Shown here: positions 52,241 to 59,886 of the stretch, one piece after another
Position numbering within the stretch: position 1 is the first letter of the stretch
How the letters are laid out: each line of letters begins with the position of its first letter
Assembly: GCF_013306565.1 (NCBI RefSeq)
Contig: NZ_PZPO01000002.1
Span: 446,501-510,500, forward strand
Direction: 5' to 3'
Length of the DNA: 64,000 nt
Source: Hyphomicrobium sulfonivorans
GTDB taxonomy: Bacteria; Pseudomonadota; Alphaproteobacteria; Rhizobiales; Hyphomicrobiaceae
Translations under genes and position numbers: made by a program
The notes under the pieces: model-generated
Database searches by the model: none
What the model saw: the letters and a program-made list of their open reading frames with translations, nothing else
Told to the model about the DNA's origin: nothing

Positions 52241-52382
52241 TGCACCGGCGACACCCCTGCGGGGCGCCGGCCGCCGGTGCATGATTGGCGCGGGCTGGCC
52301 CGCGGTGCTCCGCTGCGCGGAGCCGGCCCTGGTTGTTTGTTGCGCTCGGCGACTCTCCTTCGGAGAGCCGGCCGCCGAGCGC
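52241..52382 (+). repeat. Palindromic repeat locus 5 (after the MotB/OmpA gene), three units
   Basis: Unit a (52241-52281): TGCACCGGC, GA, CACCCC-TGC-GGGGCG, CCGGCC, GCCGGTGCA. Unit b (52308-52328): inner CTCCGC-TGC-GCGGAG and CCGGCC, outer arms degenerate. Unit c (52342-52382): GCGCTCGGC, GA, CTCTCC-TTC-GGAGAG, CCGGCC, GCCGAGCGC. Confidence 0.88.
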
Positions 52383-52520
52383 GTAACGGCTTGTGCGGAG
52401 GCAAGCCTCCGCGCAACGTCATCCCGACAACGGTCGAGATTCATGCCAGTTTGCGCGTTTGACCGGTTGCAGAAGAATGCAAGCACTGTCGTCGCGTCAG
52501 GCAATAAACGAAGCAGCGCA

Positions 52521-53090
52521 ATGCCATATCTTATCGAAACAACGGGAAACGACTCCAGGTCGGTCAGCAAGGAGTTCGTCCCGGAAATAACGCCGCGCCA
52601 GAAGGTGTTCATCGATGGCATGAGTCCACGTCCGCCGGACGTGAGCGCCGAACTCCCGACCGGTCTGCGCGTCGGCAAGCCTCGCAAGGGCGCAACGCCG
52701 CATATCTTGGGCTGGTCCCTTGGACCCTGGATCGTTTCGCCGCGAGTCAAAGAGATCATCGACGAACTCGAGCCGGGCTTGCACGCGTCCGTTCCTATCA
52801 CGCTGATCGCGGAAAAGACGGGCGAGCCTTTCGACACCTACCATCTTCTCCTGGCAACGCCGATCGTAGATGCCCTTGACTCAGGCAATAGCGATACTAA
52901 CCGCGCGGGAGGGCTCGCGCGGACTGGCCGGATCGGTCTTAAGCGCAAGACTATTTCAGACCGACACTTATGGAAGCTGCCCCTGCCATTTACGCAGACG
53001 TATTTCTGCTCGGATGAACTACGCGCCCGGCTCCAGCGAGAAGGTCTCGATGGGTGGCGCATGGACAGAAAATGCCTTGTGACGGAGTGA
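52521..53090 (+). CDS. Orphan Imm11-family (DUF1629) immunity-like protein
   Basis: A 189-residue protein resembling Imm11 (DUF1629): the stretch WIVSPRVKEIIDELEPGLH and the C-terminal ISDRHLWKLPLPFTQTYFCSDELRARLQREGLDGW match that family's layout. Imm11 proteins usually neutralise a polymorphic or contact-dependent toxin encoded next to them. No toxin is encoded nearby, so this is an orphan immunity gene or a domesticated relative. ATG 52521 has a weak ribosome site; the frame remains open further upstream through the repeat locus. Confidence 0.65.
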   Translation: MPYLIETTGNDSRSVSKEFVPEITPRQKVFIDGMSPRPPDVSAELPTGLRVGKPRKGATPHILGWSLGPWIVSPRVKEIIDELEPGLHASVPITLIAEKTGEPFDTYHLLLATPIVDALDSGNSDTNRAGGLARTGRIGLKRKTISDRHLWKLPLPFTQTYFCSDELRARLQREGLDGWRMDRKCLVTE

Positions 53091-53217
53091 ACGCACACTT
53101 GAAAGAATAGCGCCGCTATCAATATGCGCTCTGCCTCGGCGTGGCCTAACCCAGCGAGCTTTGCGTGTCGCTCGACACTGAAGCCGGGACGCCTATGCGC
53201 TTCAATCCCGGAAAACG

Positions 53218-53254
53218 AAAAGGCGCCCGATTGCTCGGACGCCCTTTTTATTTT
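53218..53254 (+). terminator. Terminator downstream of the Imm11-like gene
   Basis: AAAAGGCGCCCGA, loop TTGC, TCGGACGCCCTTTTTATTTT. It is A-rich on the left, so it may also serve reverse-strand transcripts. Confidence 0.8.
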
Positions 53255-53328
53255 CAAGCGCTGTGATCCCGCGGCTTAGCTGAAACGCGGATCGACCCGC
53301 TCCAAAGCTGCGGCTCACAGCTCGCCGA

Positions 53329-53973
53329 TCACGGTGCTGCGGGTGCAGCGTCCTGCGAAGGCGGCGGCATCGGCACCGGGCTCACCTGCTCGCGTTCCTT
53401 CTTCAGGTCCGCCTGAGCCTGGCTGAGCCGCTTCTGCGCGGCTGCAAGCTGACCCTTGAGATCAGCCTCCAGAGCGTCCTTGGCGGCGTTGGCGGCCTTC
53501 AGCGCATCCTCAGCGGCGGCGCGGGCCTTTTCCAGCACGCCGGTCTGCTGTTCCAGATCGGCTGCCTTCTTCTTCAGGCCCTCAAGCTGGCTCTGGGCAT
53601 CATCGACCTTCTGGCGGGCGGCGTTCTGCAACTCGGCCACCTGCTTCTGCAAATCGGTGATCTGAGCCTGCGCGGCTTCAGTGTCGGCGCGCGATTGCTT
53701 CAGCGCGTTCTCGACCTCCTGCCGCGAAGCGTTGGCCTGCTCCATCTGACGGGTCAGGTCGGTCGCGTTGGCCTTCAGCCGGTCACGCTGGGACGTGAGA
53801 TCCGCGCGCGCCTTTTCCGATTCAAGGTGCTGCTGATGCTTTGAAAGCGCCGTGTACCCCGAATAGGCAGCGACGGCGCCAAGGCCGATCAGCAGCAGCA
53901 AGATCCACAGCGGTGCAGGGTTGCCCTGCGTGGTTTCCTCGGGCTGCGTGCCCGGGTCGAGTTCAGTTGACAT
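53329..53973 (-). CDS. Membrane-anchored coiled-coil protein
   Basis: A 214-residue protein: acidic/Thr N-terminus, one membrane helix (PLWILLLLIGLGAVAAYSGY, about residues 21-40), then a ~150-residue Ala/Gln/Glu/Lys coiled coil (for example ADLTSQRDRLKANATDLTRQ) and a Pro-rich tail (PVPMPPPSQDAAPAAP). No enzymatic motif is seen. GGGGGG lies five bases before the ATG. It lies downstream of, and on the same strand as, the ABC exporter, 105 bp away. Function unknown; a scaffolding role is only a guess. Confidence 0.7.
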   Translation of the reverse strand: MSTELDPGTQPEETTQGNPAPLWILLLLIGLGAVAAYSGYTALSKHQQHLESEKARADLTSQRDRLKANATDLTRQMEQANASRQEVENALKQSRADTEAAQAQITDLQKQVAELQNAARQKVDDAQSQLEGLKKKAADLEQQTGVLEKARAAAEDALKAANAAKDALEADLKGQLAAAQKRLSQAQADLKKEREQVSPVPMPPPSQDAAPAAP

Positions 53974-54078
53974 GGTGTTCCCCCCTAGTCCCGATAGTTT
54001 CGTTTGGGCGTCACATTACGCCGCTTTTCGTGACCCTGTCACCGGGCACTGGCGGCATGATGCGCGGGAATGGGGCGG

Positions 54079-55968
54079 CTATTCGGCGGCTTCGGCTGAG
54101 AACTGCATTTCTGCCAACCGAGCATACAGACCACCCCGGGCGATCAGCTCGCCATGGGTGCCCTGTTCGACGATCTCGCCCTTGTCCATGACGATGATGC
54201 GGTCGGCCTTCTGCACGGTCGAAAGGCGGTGGGCGATCACCAGTGTGGTGCGGCCGGTCATCAGGCGTTCCAGCCCCCGCTGCACCAGGGCTTCGCTTTC
54301 GGTGTCGAGCGCGCTGGTGGCTTCATCGAGCAGCAGGATCGGCGCGTCCTTCAGGATGGCGCGGGCAATAGCGATGCGCTGGCGCTGGCCACCCGATAGC
54401 GTGATGCCGCGCTCGCCCAGCCGGGTGTCGTAACCGTCCGGCAGCGCGCGGATGAAGCCAGCGGCCTGCGCTGCTTCTGCGGCCCGCTCCACCGCCTCGC
54501 GGGAGGCATCGGGGCTGCCGTAGCGGATATTGTCGGCGATGGTGTCTGCAAACAGCGCCACGTCCTGGGGCACCAGCGCCATGCGGGCGCGCAGGGCATC
54601 AAGGTCTACCCGGCGCACGTCGATGTCATCCACCAGCACAGCGCCCTGCTGCGGATCGAAGAAGCGCAGCAACAGATTGAAGATGGTGCTCTTGCCGGCG
54701 CCGGAAGGACCGACGATGGCGATGTTCTCACCGTGGCGGGCGCGCAGCGAAACGTTATCCAGCGCAGGAAGATCAGGGCGGCCCGGATAAGCAAAGCTCA
54801 CCCCGTCGAGCGCCACTTCGCCTAGCGGCGGGACGGGCAACGGCGCCGGATCGGCGGGCGAGGTGATCTCCGGCTGCAGCGCCAGCAGTTCGGTCAGGCG
54901 CTCGGCGGCGCCAGCCGACTGGTTGATCTCGCCCCAGATTTCCGAGACCTGCGCGAACGAGGCGCCGGCAAACACCGCGTACAGCACAAACTGGCTGAGG
55001 CGGCCCACCGACATGCTGCCATCGACGACGGCCGCAGCACCGAACCACAGGATGCCGACGATGCAGGCGATGACGAGGAACATCGCCAGCGCTGTCAGCG
55101 CCGCGCGGGCACGCATGCGTTCGCGTGCGGCTTCGAATGAAACCTCAACGGCGCTGCGATACTGGTTGGCCGCTTCCTTCTCGTGCGCGAAGGCCTGCAT
55201 CGTGCGCGAGGCGGCGAGGTTTTCCGAGGCATAGGCCGAAGCTTCCGCCAGCGTATCCTGTGCCCGGCGGCTCAGACGGCGCACCATGCGGCCCACCGCG
55301 ATCAGCGGCAGTACGGTCAGCGGGATTGCCAGCAGCACCAGCAACGACAGATGCACGCTGGTGACGAACATCATGACCAGCGCGCCAACCATCATGATGA
55401 GGCTGCGCAGCGCCTGCGAAAGCGAGGTGCTGGCCATCGCCTTGATCTGCGTGGTGTCGGCGGTCAGGCGGCTCATCAGCTCGCCCGAATGGTTGCGCTC
55501 GAAGAAGGCGGGGCCAAGCTCGGCAACGTGGCGGAACACGTCGCTGCGCAGATCCGCAACCACCCGCTCGCCCAGCCAGTTGACGTAGTAAAACCGTGCC
55601 GCGCTGGCGACGGCCAGCACAAAGCCGATCAGCACCAGCACAGCGAAATAACGGTCGATCAGCACGCCGTCGTGGCTGCCGAAGCCCATGTCGATGACGC
55701 GTCGCACCGCCAGCGGAATGGCAAGCATGGCGAGTGCAGAAACAACCAGAGAGATTGCGGCGAGGGTCAGCTTGCCCCGGTGGCGGGCTACATAGGGCCA
55801 TAGCGCCGCGAGAGGTCGCAGGCGGGGCCGCCGTGAGGCATTGTCCACTTCATTCGCGGCCACGGAGGGCAGTTCGGTATTTTTTGTTTTTTTGTCTTTT
55901 TTCAAGACGTTAACTCTTTGGTCGGCCCCGTCGGACAGGTGCGTCAATTTTGACGGACCATGCCCCAC
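54079..55968 (-). CDS. ABC exporter (MsbA-like half transporter)
   Basis: About 629 residues. Six membrane helices lie in the first ~330 residues. The ATPase domain carries Walker A GPSGAGKST, Q-loop PQDVALFAD, signature LSGGQRQRIAIARAIL, Walker B PILLLDEATSALDTE and H-loop AHRLSTVQ. Annotated relatives include lipid A and multidrug exporters; the substrate is unknown. The GTG at 55968 lacks a good ribosome site, and a TTG about 22 codons inside (TTG-AAA-AAA) after AAAGAG may be the true start. Divergent from rpmE. Confidence 0.9.
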   Translation of the reverse strand: MGHGPSKLTHLSDGADQRVNVLKKDKKTKNTELPSVAANEVDNASRRPRLRPLAALWPYVARHRGKLTLAAISLVVSALAMLAIPLAVRRVIDMGFGSHDGVLIDRYFAVLVLIGFVLAVASAARFYYVNWLGERVVADLRSDVFRHVAELGPAFFERNHSGELMSRLTADTTQIKAMASTSLSQALRSLIMMVGALVMMFVTSVHLSLLVLLAIPLTVLPLIAVGRMVRRLSRRAQDTLAEASAYASENLAASRTMQAFAHEKEAANQYRSAVEVSFEAARERMRARAALTALAMFLVIACIVGILWFGAAAVVDGSMSVGRLSQFVLYAVFAGASFAQVSEIWGEINQSAGAAERLTELLALQPEITSPADPAPLPVPPLGEVALDGVSFAYPGRPDLPALDNVSLRARHGENIAIVGPSGAGKSTIFNLLLRFFDPQQGAVLVDDIDVRRVDLDALRARMALVPQDVALFADTIADNIRYGSPDASREAVERAAEAAQAAGFIRALPDGYDTRLGERGITLSGGQRQRIAIARAILKDAPILLLDEATSALDTESEALVQRGLERLMTGRTTLVIAHRLSTVQKADRIIVMDKGEIVEQGTHGELIARGGLYARLAEMQFSAEAAE

Positions 55969-56035
55969 GGGCTTATGTCACTCAAGTGCCATCAGGACGC
56001 GGGCATAGTGATCGCTTCGCGTGAGGCGGTCTGGC

Positions 56036-56063
56036 TTGTTTCTGGCGGCCATCTCGACTATAG
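56036..56063 (+). promoter_or_regulatory. Probable promoter of rpmE
   Basis: -35 TTGTTT at 56036-56041, 16-base spacer, -10 CTATAG at 56058-56063. This gives a leader of about 75 bases before rpmE. Confidence 0.55.
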
Positions 56064-56143
56064 AGGCCGCTTCCGAACACACAAATCTGCCCGGACAGAC
56101 AGGCTACTGGCCAGCGGGCGAGGCATTCAGTCAGGGCGCACCT

Positions 56144-56368
56144 ATGAAGAACGATCCCGATCTGCATCCGGATTACCATCAGATCAAGGTCAAGATGACC
56201 GATGGTACGGAATTCATCACCTATTCGACCTACGGCGCCGAGGGCGACGAGCTGGTGCTCGACATCGATCCGTCCTCGCACCCGGCCTGGACCGGCGGCG
56301 ATCAGCGCCTGATGGACCGTGGTGGCCGCCTGTCGCGCTTCAAGAAGAAGTTCGAAGGCATGTTCTAA
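56144..56368 (+). CDS. rpmE: 50S ribosomal protein L31
   Basis: A 74-residue L31 of the large ribosomal subunit: [20 protein letters not shown], then the conserved [13 protein letters not shown] and the C-terminal [13 protein letters not shown]. The zinc-binding cysteines are absent, which marks the C-minus (zinc-independent) form. It is divergent from an ABC exporter, a neighbourhood I recall from other alphaproteobacteria. Promoter and terminator are visible, so it is monocistronic. Confidence 0.95.
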   Translation: MKNDPDLHPDYHQIKVKMTDGTEFITYSTYGAEGDELVLDIDPSSHPAWTGGDQRLMDRGGRLSRFKKKFEGMF

Positions 56369-56421
56369 GCGCTTTGCGCGTCGGGGCACTGCCTCGGCAG
56401 CGCAAACGTCGATCAAACGAG

Positions 56422-56459
56422 AAAGCCCGGCCGCTGCACAGCGCCGGGCTTTTTTGTTG
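56422..56459 (+). terminator. Terminator of rpmE
   Basis: AAAGCCCGGCCGCT, loop GCAC, AGCGCCGGGCTTTTTTG. Confidence 0.9.
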
Positions 56460-56515
56460 TGGCATCGATCAAGGGCGCGTGCCTGATCTGGCAGACGGAG
56501 CGAGGCTCCTAAGCG

Positions 56516-56974
56516 TCAGGCCTGCTGCAAACGGGCTTTCAGACCTGTCGGATATAGTGCTGGGCCGTCGGCCAGATCCAATTCGTCCAGGTTGAACCAG
56601 CGCGCAATCGAGGTCGCGCCGTTGTCTTCAGCAAAGGGGATGTGTGTCAGCTCCGCGAAGGCGCCAGCGGGAAACTCGACGTTGAACAGGATCACGAGTT
56701 CGTGGCCGGGCGCGCCTTCGTGCACATAAATGTTTTCAAGGAAAAACGGGTCGCCGCTGATCGTGGCCTCGATCCCTAGTTCCTCCCGGAATTCGCGGAC
56801 GACGGCCGTGCGCGCGGTTTCCCCGAATTCGACGCTGCCGCCGAGCGGGCGAACGCCCTTTATGCGTCCGCTGTCGTCATAGACCTCGGCCGCCAGCAGT
56901 CGCCCGTCGCGCCAATGTAGCCCTAAGGCTTTGACGCGGATGCGGATTTGCGCGGGCGGTCGCCAGATGGTCAT
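56516..56974 (-). CDS. NUDIX hydrolase
   Basis: A 152-residue NUDIX protein with the box GGSVEFGETARTAVVREFREELGI in the expected position (about residues 45-68), preceded by the leading strand IRIRVKALGLHWRDGRLLAAEV. It ends in a helix rich in Leu (LADGPALYPTGLKARLQQA). The substrate cannot be told. Convergent with rpmE. The ATG at 56974 lacks an obvious ribosome site. Confidence 0.88.
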   Translation of the reverse strand: MTIWRPPAQIRIRVKALGLHWRDGRLLAAEVYDDSGRIKGVRPLGGSVEFGETARTAVVREFREELGIEATISGDPFFLENIYVHEGAPGHELVILFNVEFPAGAFAELTHIPFAEDNGATSIARWFNLDELDLADGPALYPTGLKARLQQA

Positions 56975-57133
56975 GATGTGCGTGCGGGCAATTTTGTTTG
57001 AAGGGAATTGGCGGCTGGCACTTGGCGCGGGGCCGCGGCGCGATCGCTACGGGCGGTGGATCGAAATCCAGAGGGGCGATGCCGTCGCGGTGCACCGGAT
57101 TAGATGAACAGTCGGCCCGGTTTGTAGCGCTGT

Positions 57134-57161
57134 AAATCCCGCGGAGATTTCCGCGGGATTT
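57134..57161 (+). terminator. Strong inverted repeat, probable bidirectional terminator
   Basis: AAATCCCGCGGA-GAT-TTCCGCGGGATTT at 57134-57161, with TT(T) on one side and AAAT on the other. It lies between the NUDIX gene start and the RcdA stop, so it can end the rcdA transcript on the reverse strand. Confidence 0.65.
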
Positions 57162-57245
57162 TGCGTCTGTGTGAGATGATTTGCGTAGTAGGCCGGCGCA
57201 GAACTGCGCCAGCGTGTCGGTGTAAGTCCGGTCGCTCGCCAGCCG

Positions 57246-57794
57246 TCAGTTGCCGAAAGCGACGCGTAAACGGTCGAGTTGGTGGCCGACAGGGTTCGCC
57301 ATGCCGAGGCCGGCATTGAGCCCAACGGTGTCCGGCTTGACGCTCATGGCGCGGTCAAGCTGCACGATGCGATCCTGGAGACCATAGCTTTCTTCGACCA
57401 GCCCACGCAGCGTTTCAGGCAGTTCGCTGAAACCACCGACGTGCGAGGAACGCGACGGCGCCTGCAGCAGCACGCCTTTGCGTTTGCGCTGGGCTTCAGC
57501 CTCGCTGATGTCGCCTTCCTTCACCGCGCGGCGGATCAGAAGCCAGGAAGCCATATCGAGCAGGCGCGTCGTCAGGCGCATGCTTTCTGAGGCGTAAAGA
57601 ACGTTGACGGAGGGTGGCAGCCGCTTGGCTTCAACCCGGCCCGGCCCTTCAAGATAAGCGGCAGTGCGCTCAACAAGCGCCATGCCTTCCTTGAAGACGG
57701 CATCAAATTGACCGGAGGCTTGGAAGCGTTCACCGAACGATACAGTGACGGCTCCGCCAGCTAGGGACGCTTCGGCACGCGATACGTTGCTCAT
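57246..57794 (-). CDS. rcdA: RcdA-like protease adaptor (DUF1465)
   Basis: A ~182-residue DUF1465 protein, the family of RcdA, which in Caulobacter helps ClpXP degrade the cell-cycle regulator CtrA. Conserved elements: FGERFQASGQFDAVFKEGMALVERTAAYL, ASESMRLTTRLLDMASWLLIRRAVKEGDIS, then a helical C-terminus (LVEESYGLQDRIVQLDRAM). ATG 57794 is preferred, but a GTG at 57815 (after AGGTGA) is also in frame. DUF1192 and a quinone oxidoreductase follow upstream, which is the usual alphaproteobacterial neighbourhood as I recall it. Confidence 0.85.
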   Translation of the reverse strand: MSNVSRAEASLAGGAVTVSFGERFQASGQFDAVFKEGMALVERTAAYLEGPGRVEAKRLPPSVNVLYASESMRLTTRLLDMASWLLIRRAVKEGDISEAEAQRKRKGVLLQAPSRSSHVGGFSELPETLRGLVEESYGLQDRIVQLDRAMSVKPDTVGLNAGLGMANPVGHQLDRLRVAFGN

Positions 57795-57924
57795 GACTAG
57801 ATTTGACACACTCACTCACCTGCAGATCATCTTTAACACGGTCACATCCTGCCAAGCCATAGTTAACAACATGACCAAAAGCGGGACGATCTTGAGAGGT
57901 TCAGAACCTAGTTGGGGAATATGC

Positions 57925-57953
57925 AAAAAAAGAGCCGCCCGTGAGGCGGCTCT
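57925..57953 (-). terminator. Terminator on the reverse strand, downstream of DUF1192
   Basis: AGAGCCGCC, loop CGTGA, GGCGGCTCT; on the reverse strand the stem is followed by seven T. It lies 311 bases downstream of the DUF1192 stop and 131 bases before rcdA. Confidence 0.85.
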
Positions 57954-58263
57954 GAAGTCAACAGGGAGGCGTCAAACAAGAGCGGCCGGGCCGCTCGGAT
58001 CCAGGTGACTGGATGTGATCGTAAGGTGACTGAGTAAGCCTAACAAAGCCTTAAGGGTGAATTTTCCGTTGGCGCGCATATGTGTGCGCTGCAAAACGGC
58101 GTTCAGCTCTGTTGATTGAACATTTAGCGGCGTCCCGCACGGTCGGCCCCGCGTTGAAGGCCGAAATGCCGGCCCTCTACACAATTTGTTGAGCATGATT
58201 TTTTGCACAGCGGATTGGCGGCGGGTGCGCCGCCTGATCCATGCGGTCCGGCCATCAGCAGGC
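57954..58263. other. 310-bp region between DUF1192 and its downstream terminator
   Basis: No convincing coding sequence. On the reverse strand this would be a long 3' untranslated region of DUF1192, or a small RNA ending at the terminator (57925-57953). Confidence 0.5.
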
Positions 58264-58458
58264 TCAACTTTTGAACAGCGCGCTGGCAGCGGCCTCGTGG
58301 CGGCGCTTCTTTTCCAGCTCATCGCGCACGCGTGCAATTTCAGTTTCAAACACCAGGATGCGCTGCTCAAGCTCGGCTACGGATAACGTTTCAAGGTTGT
58401 CGCCCACTACAACCTGCAGGCCCCTCGCCGTTTTCGGCACGATGTCGTCCCAATCCAT
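58264..58458 (-). CDS. DUF1192 family small coiled-coil protein
   Basis: A 64-residue DUF1192 protein: MDWDDIVPKTARGLQ, then GDNLETLSVAELEQRILVFETEIARVRDELEKKRRHEAAASALFKS, whose LSVAELEQRI-to-ALFK pattern is the family signature. Function is unknown. ATG 58458 is supported by GGAG eight bases upstream; a GTG three codons earlier is also open. It sits between rcdA and a quinone oxidoreductase. Confidence 0.85.
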   Translation of the reverse strand: MDWDDIVPKTARGLQVVVGDNLETLSVAELEQRILVFETEIARVRDELEKKRRHEAAASALFKS

Positions 58459-58671
58459 GGCAATCACTCCTCTGCGCGCATGTTCTGTTCATTCGCGCGC
58501 TTTAGCTGACACATCGGACTGTCGGCCATTCACGTATCGCAGGCAATCGGCGGCACGCGCTTCGTTCTGATTCCAAAGGTCGCGCAATTCCATAGGTCGC
58601 GCCTCGACTGGCTTGTCTCGAAGCGTGGCGTCAGGCATCAGGTGCCAGTTGCACCCTGAAAGGAACCCACC

Positions 58672-59664
58672 ATGACCGTACCGCAGAGCATGACCGCAAT
58701 CGCTATCGTCGGCAAAGGCGGGCCGGAGGTTTTGCAGCCGGCGACGGTGCCGGTTCCGGTGCCTGAGGGCAGCGACGTGCTCATCAAGGTGGCGGCCGCT
58801 GGCGTCAATCGCCCGGATGTGATGCAGCGTCTCGGGCTTTACCCCGCGCCCAAGGGGCACTCTGAGATTCCGGGGCTCGAAGTTGCGGGCGAAATCGTTG
58901 CGCTGGGGCCGGACGCGCATCGCTTCAAGGTTGGCGATCGCGTTATGGCGCTGGTGAACGGGGGCGGCTACGCGGAATATTGTCTGGCCGACGCGGGCTC
59001 GTGCATCCCGGTGCCCGATGGCATCTCGATGTTTGAAGCGGCGGCGCTGCCTGAAGGGTTTTTCACCGTCTGGCACAATGTGTTTGAGCGCGGCGGCCTG
59101 GAGCCGGGCAACTGGTTCCTTGTTCATGGTGGCACCAGCGGCATCGGCACCGCGGCGATACAACTTGCAACGGCGTTCGGCGCCAAGGTCATCGCCACCG
59201 CCGGATCGCAGGAAAAATGCGCCGTATGCCGCGAACTGGGTGCGGTGCATGCAGTCGATTACAAAACGGAAGACTTCGCCGAGGTTGTGAAGGCGGAGAC
59301 GGGAGGCCGCGGCGTCAATGTCATCCTGGATATGATCGGTGGCGATTATGTTGAGCGCAACATCCGCTCGCTGGCCGACGATGGTCGCCTCGTCAATATC
59401 GCGTTCCAGGGCGGCTCGAAGGTGACCATCGACATGATGCGCATCATGCTAAAGCGCCTCACTGTCACCGGATCGACGCTGCGCATCCGCCCGGCCGACG
59501 TCAAAGCTGGCATCGCGCGGCAGGTTGAGGAAAAGGCCGTGCCGCTGGTGGTCGATGGCCGTGTGAAGGTCATTATCGATCACACGTTCCCGCTCGCCGA
59601 TGCTGCCGCCGCGCACGCGCGCATGGATGAAGCGCACATCGGCAAGATTGTATTAACCGTTTAG
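58672..59664 (+). CDS. NAD(P)H:quinone oxidoreductase (zinc-independent MDR family)
   Basis: A 330-residue medium-chain dehydrogenase/reductase: GROES-like N-terminal part (AAAGVNRPDVMQRLGLYPAP), NAD(P) motif HGGTSGIGTAAIQLA (about residues 148-162), and C-terminal NILDMIGGDYVERNIR-type region. The zinc-ligand cysteines are absent, as in quinone oxidoreductases. Divergent from DUF1192. GAAAGGA lies before the ATG. Confidence 0.93.
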   Translation: MTVPQSMTAIAIVGKGGPEVLQPATVPVPVPEGSDVLIKVAAAGVNRPDVMQRLGLYPAPKGHSEIPGLEVAGEIVALGPDAHRFKVGDRVMALVNGGGYAEYCLADAGSCIPVPDGISMFEAAALPEGFFTVWHNVFERGGLEPGNWFLVHGGTSGIGTAAIQLATAFGAKVIATAGSQEKCAVCRELGAVHAVDYKTEDFAEVVKAETGGRGVNVILDMIGGDYVERNIRSLADDGRLVNIAFQGGSKVTIDMMRIMLKRLTVTGSTLRIRPADVKAGIARQVEEKAVPLVVDGRVKVIIDHTFPLADAAAAHARMDEAHIGKIVLTV

Positions 59665-59886
59665 CCGTTTCGATACCGGGAGAACGGATTGGCGCGGCGC
59701 GGGGGATCGTCGCTGCGCTGATCCGCTGTTTGGGGACGGGCCAACGGCTTGGGGGCGCGCACGCCGCACCTGCCGTTCATGGCGCTGCCATCAAATTGAC
59801 AATACGCGGTTTTCTTCTGGACCTCCGGCGCGGGGTGAGTGCTGGAAAACCGCAAATCCCGGAAGGATGCGTACGTGAGGGTGCGG

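Noticed and set aside
38644-52382. CRISPR array, suggested by repeated units
   Set aside because: Units are few per locus, palindromic with varying arms, lack uniform spacers, and no cas gene is present.
38644-52382. Rho-independent terminators as an explanation for the repeated hairpins
   Set aside because: No T-run follows any copy, and true terminators (for example 45645-45678) occur separately right after the repeats.
57972-58370. A 132-codon reverse frame overlapping DUF1192
   Set aside because: It overlaps the better supported DUF1192 gene in another frame and is low in family resemblance.
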